DNA from: Streptomyces sp. NBC_00377
GTDB lineage: Bacteria > Actinomycetota > Actinomycetes > Streptomycetales > Streptomycetaceae
Assembly (NCBI RefSeq): GCF_036075115.1
Contig: NZ_CP107958.1
Location: 7,688,001-7,752,000 of the forward strand
Direction: 5' to 3'
Length of the DNA: 64,000 nucleotides
The position numbers and the translations under genes were made by a program. Positions within the stretch are counted from its first letter, which is position 1. Every line of letters begins with the position of its first letter. Positions 60,840 through 64,000 of the stretch are shown one piece after another. The notes beneath the pieces are model-generated. The model made no database searches. It was not told the DNA's origin and saw nothing but the letters and a program-made list of their open reading frames with translations.

Positions 60840-60889
60840 GGTCGGGCGGGATCGGGCGGGTCCGGACGGGACCGGACGGAATGGGACGG
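60840..60889. repeat. five tandem 10-bp units in the EamA/XRE divergent promoter
   Basis: Units GGTCGGGCGG, GATCGGGCGG, GTCCGGACGG, GACCGGACGG, AATGGGACGG run head to tail just before the XRE start. Phased 10-bp copies place the repeats on one DNA face, so they may be regulator sites or simple slippage products. Confidence 0.7.
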
Positions 60890-60892
60890 AAA

Positions 60893-61468
60893 GTGTCGGA
60901 CCTCGACCTGCTGACGGCGTCCTTGGCGCGCAACGTCAAGCGCTGGCGCACCGAGCGCGGATTCACCCTGGACGCGCTCGCCGCCCGCGCCGGTGTCAGC
61001 CGCGGCATGCTCATCCAGATCGAGCAGGCCCGCACCAATCCCAGCCTCGGCACCGTCGTCAAGATCGGCGACGCGCTCGGGGTCAGCATCACCACCCTGC
61101 TCGACTACGAACAGGGCCCGAAGGTCCGTATCGTCCCCGCCGAACAGGCGGTGCGGCTGTGGCACACCGACGCGGGCAGCTACAGCCGGCTGCTCGCGGG
61201 CACGGAGGCGCCCGGCCCGCTGGAGATGTGGGACTGGCGGCTTATGCCCGGCGAGAGCAGCGGCTCGGACCCGCATCCGTCCGGCACGGTCGAGATCGCC
61301 CATGTCACGGCCGGTGAACTCACCCTCGCCGTGGACGGCACGGAGTACCGCGTCCCGGCCGGCGCGAGCGTCACCTTCGAGGCCAACGCCGCCCACATGT
61401 ACGGCAACCGGGGCGACGTCCCGATGGAGATGGTGCTGACCGTCTCGGTGCCGCCGCCCGTGCACTGA
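60893..61468 (+). CDS. XRE-family regulator with C-terminal cupin
   Basis: About 191 aa. Helix-turn-helix residues 8-65: 'NVKRWRTERGFTLDALAARA' and 'VSRGMLIQIEQARTNPSL'. The cupin barrel occupies 105-190: 'SDPHPSGTVEIAHVTAGELT', 'VPAGASVTFEANAAHMYGN'. Regulators of this PuuR/SutR type sense small metabolites. Divergent from the fourth EamA gene and followed by a YbaK-family gene. GTG 60893 is used; ATG 60881 is also possible, both within the repeat edge. Confidence 0.85.
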   Translation: MSDLDLLTASLARNVKRWRTERGFTLDALAARAGVSRGMLIQIEQARTNPSLGTVVKIGDALGVSITTLLDYEQGPKVRIVPAEQAVRLWHTDAGSYSRLLAGTEAPGPLEMWDWRLMPGESSGSDPHPSGTVEIAHVTAGELTLAVDGTEYRVPAGASVTFEANAAHMYGNRGDVPMEMVLTVSVPPPVH

Positions 61469-61511
61469 GACGGCCCTCCGACGGCCCGGAACAGACTGTT
61501 AGCGTGCGGCC

Positions 61512-62069
61512 ATGCGCGCACCCATCGGCAACTTCGACACCGCCGTCCCGGTTCCCGACTGCCTCGACGAGCTGACCCGCCCGGTCGCCGACGCCGTACG
61601 CCGCTGGAGCGGCAGCGTGCCCGCCGATCAGCTTCTCCACGTCGACACCGAACCGGAGTGGGCCGACACGGCCGTCTTCGTGGAGCAATACGGTCGCGAC
61701 CTGCTGGAGCGGTCCGCCAACTGTGTGGTGGTCGCCGGGAAGCGGGGCGGCGGGACGACCCTCGCCGCGTGCGTCGTGCTGTCCACCACCCGGGTCGACG
61801 TCAACGGGGTCGTCCGCCGGCGACTCGGCGCCCGCAAGGCCTCGTTCGCCGCGATGGACACGGCGGTGGGGGAGACCGGCATGGAGTACGGAGGCATCAC
61901 CCCGATCGGACTCCCTGCGGGCTGGCCGGTGTTGGTGGATCCCGCCGTCGTCGACCTGCCGTACGTCCTGGTGGGCAGCGGTCGTCGGCGCGGGAAACTG
62001 CTCGTCCCGGGCAAGGCGCTCGCCGAACTGCCGGACGCGGTCGTGCTGGAGGGGCTCGGCGTGGCCTGA
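61512..62069 (+). CDS. YbaK/prolyl-tRNA-editing-domain protein
   Basis: 185 aa. 'CVVVAGKRGGGTTLAACVVL' with the conserved Lys of the editing pocket, 'RRRLGARKASFAAMDTAVGE' and 'YGGITPIGLPAGWPVLVDPA' are the YbaK/EbsC hallmarks. Such free-standing domains hydrolyse mischarged Cys- or Ala-tRNA(Pro). The last 20 residues diverge. Follows the XRE regulator by 43 bases, so co-transcription is possible. Confidence 0.87.
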   Translation: MRAPIGNFDTAVPVPDCLDELTRPVADAVRRWSGSVPADQLLHVDTEPEWADTAVFVEQYGRDLLERSANCVVVAGKRGGGTTLAACVVLSTTRVDVNGVVRRRLGARKASFAAMDTAVGETGMEYGGITPIGLPAGWPVLVDPAVVDLPYVLVGSGRRRGKLLVPGKALAELPDAVVLEGLGVA

Positions 62070-62081
62070 CCTCAGCCCCGC

Positions 62082-62168
62082 GCTCACGCGATCCGCTCAC
62101 GCGATCCGCTCACGCGATCCGCTCACGCGATCCGCTCACGCGATCCGCTCACGCGATCCGCTCACGCG
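62082..62168. repeat. minisatellite: six exact 13-bp units plus a partial
   Basis: GCTCACGCGATCC repeats without a mismatch six times (62082-62159), followed by a 9-base partial copy (62160-62168). It lies in the convergent gap between the YbaK and cation-efflux genes. No spacers are present, so it is not a CRISPR. Perfect identity implies recent expansion. Confidence 0.9.
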
Positions 62169-62268
62169 CGTCGCTCGACTCCGAGCGCTCGCCCGCACCG
62201 TTCGGCCCTGCCCGCCGCTCGACTGCTCGGCCCTGCGTCGGTCTCTCGCGCCGCTCGGCGCGCCGGTC

Positions 62269-63411
62269 TCAGGCCGCCGTGTGGTGGGCGAGGGCCAGAT
62301 GCGGGTCGTCCTCGCCCGGTACCGGGGCCGGATCCGCGTGCACCAGCGCGGCCGTCAGGCGCGGTACGGCGTGCAGCAGGGCGTGTTCGGCCGCCACGGC
62401 GACGGCGTGCGCCCGGCGTACCGTCGCCTCACCGTCCACGACGACCGCCACCTCGGCCCGTAGCCGGTGCCCGATCCAGCGCAGCCGCAGCTCGCCGACC
62501 GCGCGGACCCCCTCGACCTCCCGCAGCGCCCGCTCGGCCCGGTCCACCAGGGCGGGGTCGACCGCGTCCATCACCCGCCGGAACACCTCCCGCGCCGCGT
62601 CGCGCAGCACCAGCGCGATCGCCGCCGTGATCGCCAAGCCGACCAACGGGTCGGCGAGCTGCCATCCCAGCGCGGAGCCGCCCGCGCCCAGCAGTACCGC
62701 CAGTGAGGTGAAGCCGTCCGTGCGCGCGTGCAGCCCGTCGGCGACCAGCGCTGCCGAGCCGATCGAACGTCCGACGCGGATGCGGTAGCGCGCGACCCAC
62801 TCGTTGCCCGCGAAACCCGCCAGCGCGGCCACGGCGACCGCGCCGAGCTGCTCGACGGGGCGGGGGTCCATCAGGCGCTCGACCGCCGTCCACCCGGCGA
62901 AAGCCGCCGACGCGGCGATGGTCAGCACGATCGCGATGCCCGCCAGGTCCTCGGCCCGCCCGTAGCCGTAGGTGAAGCGGCGGGTGGCCGGCCGCCGGCC
63001 CAGCACGAAGGCGATGCCCAGGGGTACGGCCGTGAGCGCGTCCGCCGCGTTGTGCACCGTGTCTCCGAGCAGCGCCACCGAGCCGGACAGCGCGACGACC
63101 ACCGCCTGCCCGACGGCTGTCACACCCAGCACCGCCAGGGAGACCCACAGCGCGCGCATGCCCCGGGCCGACGACTCCAGCGCCGGGTCCAGCTTGTCGG
63201 CGCTCTCGTGCGAGTGCGGCGTGAGCAGGTGGGCGACCCGGTGGCGCAGGCCGGGGGAGGCGGGTGAGGAGGCGTGGTGGGGGTGCTCGTGGGCCTGCTC
63301 GACCGCGTGCCCGCGGTGGCGCCAGTGCTCCTGCTCGTGGTGGTGTCCGTGCTCCTGGTGGTGCCCGCGGTCGTGCCGGTGCCCGTGCTCGTGGTCGTGC
63401 CGCTCCCTCAC
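62269..63411 (-). CDS. cation diffusion facilitator (zinc/cobalt efflux type)
   Basis: 380 aa. An extreme His-rich N-terminus (over 15 His in the first 50 residues) can buffer metal. Six helices carry the CDF metal sites 'GDTVHNAADALTAV' (HxxxD-type) and 'ADGLHARTDGFTSL' (HxxxD). The C-terminal ferredoxin-like domain follows. It exports divalent metal against protons. GTG 63411 lies after GAAGGGA. It is divergent from an ArsR regulator, which probably represses both genes until metal binds. Confidence 0.9.
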   Translation of the reverse strand: MRERHDHEHGHRHDRGHHQEHGHHHEQEHWRHRGHAVEQAHEHPHHASSPASPGLRHRVAHLLTPHSHESADKLDPALESSARGMRALWVSLAVLGVTAVGQAVVVALSGSVALLGDTVHNAADALTAVPLGIAFVLGRRPATRRFTYGYGRAEDLAGIAIVLTIAASAAFAGWTAVERLMDPRPVEQLGAVAVAALAGFAGNEWVARYRIRVGRSIGSAALVADGLHARTDGFTSLAVLLGAGGSALGWQLADPLVGLAITAAIALVLRDAAREVFRRVMDAVDPALVDRAERALREVEGVRAVGELRLRWIGHRLRAEVAVVVDGEATVRRAHAVAVAAEHALLHAVPRLTAALVHADPAPVPGEDDPHLALAHHTAA

Positions 63412-63466
63412 GTCGATCCCTTCCGGTGCGCCGAGGTGGACGCGCGTCCGTCCACACCGCCATTAT

Positions 63467-63482
63467 GTGCGTATGAGCGCAC
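63467..63482. promoter_or_regulatory. inverted repeat at the ArsR start
   Basis: GTGCG-N6-CGCAC overlaps the ArsR ATG at 63473. A CATTAT -10-like box at 63461-63466 implies a leaderless mRNA. The position suits ArsR autorepression. Confidence 0.35.
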
Positions 63483-63835
63483 GCATGCACCTGTCACCTG
63501 CGCACCATGCGCACCCGCGCACCCCCGGCGAGGAGCAGTTCGCCCTTGCCGCCGAGCTCCTCGCCCTGCTCGGCGACCGCACCCGGCTCACCCTGCTGCA
63601 CGCGCTGACCTCGGGCGAAGCCGACGTCACGACGCTGACGGAAGTCTGCGCGGCGGCCCGGCCGGCCGTGAGCCAGCACCTGGCGCGGCTGCGGCTGGCC
63701 GGGCTGGTGAGCACCCGCAAGGAGGGGCGCCGGGTGATCTACTCGCTCTCCGACGGCCATCTGCGCCGCCTGGTCGACGAGGCGCTGAACGTGGCGGACC
63801 ACCGGCTCGGGGACGAGCCGGTGCACGACGACTGA
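63473..63835 (+). CDS. ArsR/SmtB-family metal-responsive repressor
   Basis: 120 aa. The winged helix-turn-helix runs from 'EQFALAAELLALLGDRTRLT' through 'VCAAARPAVSQHLARLRLAG' to 'RKEGRRVIYSLSDGHLRRLV'. The alpha-5 metal site is suggested by 'DEALNVADHRLGDEPVHDD' (Asp/His pairs), the SmtB/CzrA type that senses zinc. An additional His-rich N-terminus (MHLSPAHHAHP) may bind metal too. Divergent from the CDF exporter, its presumed target. Confidence 0.87.
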   Translation: MSARMHLSPAHHAHPRTPGEEQFALAAELLALLGDRTRLTLLHALTSGEADVTTLTEVCAAARPAVSQHLARLRLAGLVSTRKEGRRVIYSLSDGHLRRLVDEALNVADHRLGDEPVHDD

Positions 63836-63845
63836 CCCGGCCGGT

Positions 63846-64000
63846 TCAGTAGTGCGCGGCCGTTCCGAGGTACTGCTCGGCGAACGCGGCGGCAGCGGTG
63901 GGAGAGGCGAACAGGCGGCGCAGCCGGGCGACCGTGGTGCCCGCGCGGCGCTTCTCGATCAGCCGCCCCTCGGTGAGCGGTGGGGCCTCCGCCGCATCGA
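63846..64000 (-). CDS. 3' end of an unidentified gene (cut by the window edge)
   Basis: About 50 residues ending in TGA at 63846-63848: 'PLTEGRLIEKRRAGTTVARL', then a Leu/Ala/Phe-rich helix and 'EQYLGTAAHY'. The frame is open to the window edge with normal codon bias. The fragment is too short to name the family. Convergent with the ArsR gene, 10 bases apart. Confidence 0.6.
   Translation of the reverse strand, partial: DAAEAPPLTEGRLIEKRRAGTTVARLRRLFASPTAAAAFAEQYLGTAAHY

Noticed and set aside
62082..62168. Short regularly spaced repeat that could suggest a CRISPR
   Set aside because: The 13-bp units are contiguous with no unique spacers, and no cas gene is present.

Overview
The window is chromosomal DNA from a high-GC actinomycete, almost certainly a Streptomyces. 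Coding frames have G/C-rich third positions, GTG starts are common, ribosome sites are GGAG-like, several genes look leaderless, and the gene content is streptomycete (tuf3, HipA-like kinase with DUF3037, PQQ-propeller kinases, MocR regulators, a paralogous lnt). The order tuf3 / thiolase / lnt / ung / two SDR genes recalls, from memory, the tuf3 region of S. coelicolor. I saw no rRNA, tRNA, CRISPR array, integrase or intact insertion sequence.

Layout. 0.1-8 kb: a Clp_N-domain protein, three EamA (DMT) transporters, a MocR regulator facing a PNPOx/PaiB pair, and a LysR regulator facing one transporter. 8-20 kb: conserved core genes, namely a PPOX flavoprotein, an isochorismatase-fold protein, a Rieske lipoprotein, the HipA-like/DUF3037 pair, two SDRs behind a clear promoter, a peptide-type ABC binding protein, ung, a DinB protein, a Gfo/Idh dehydrogenase and lnt. 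20.7-30 kb: a mosaic accessory zone with broken and chimeric genes, three DUF4291 remnants beside one intact copy, a dispersed 17-bp repeat, a GNAT-AAA fusion ATPase, and a lower-GC insert carrying a GDP-mannose dehydratase-like gene and an unrecognised gene. 30-36.6 kb: GNAT, BrkB, UppP, and a three-gene sugar-type operon (Gfo/Idh, PmoA, cupin) behind a LacI-like operator.

36.7-44.5 kb is one co-directional minus-strand operon: Ser/Thr kinase with PQQ propeller, pseudokinase with PQQ propeller, vWA protein, PP2C phosphatase, atypical membrane kinase. Start and stop codons overlap at three of its four junctions. Its last three genes match the TerY-phosphorylation triad known from Ter-type stress and defence neighbourhoods. 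The two propeller kinases put in front make it the most interesting system here.

44.8-64 kb: HxlR regulator facing a thiolase, TVP38 and DedA membrane proteins, an AlkD-like repair protein, tuf3 followed by a degenerate 96-98 bp tandem repeat, a spermidine-synthase-like protein, GalU, a sigma-like/zinc-finger/lectin fusion, two hexapeptide proteins, a fourth EamA transporter with an XRE-cupin regulator, a YbaK protein, and a cation-efflux gene facing an ArsR regulator. Several intergenic palindromes and minisatellites (10, 13 and 30 bp units) are listed separately.
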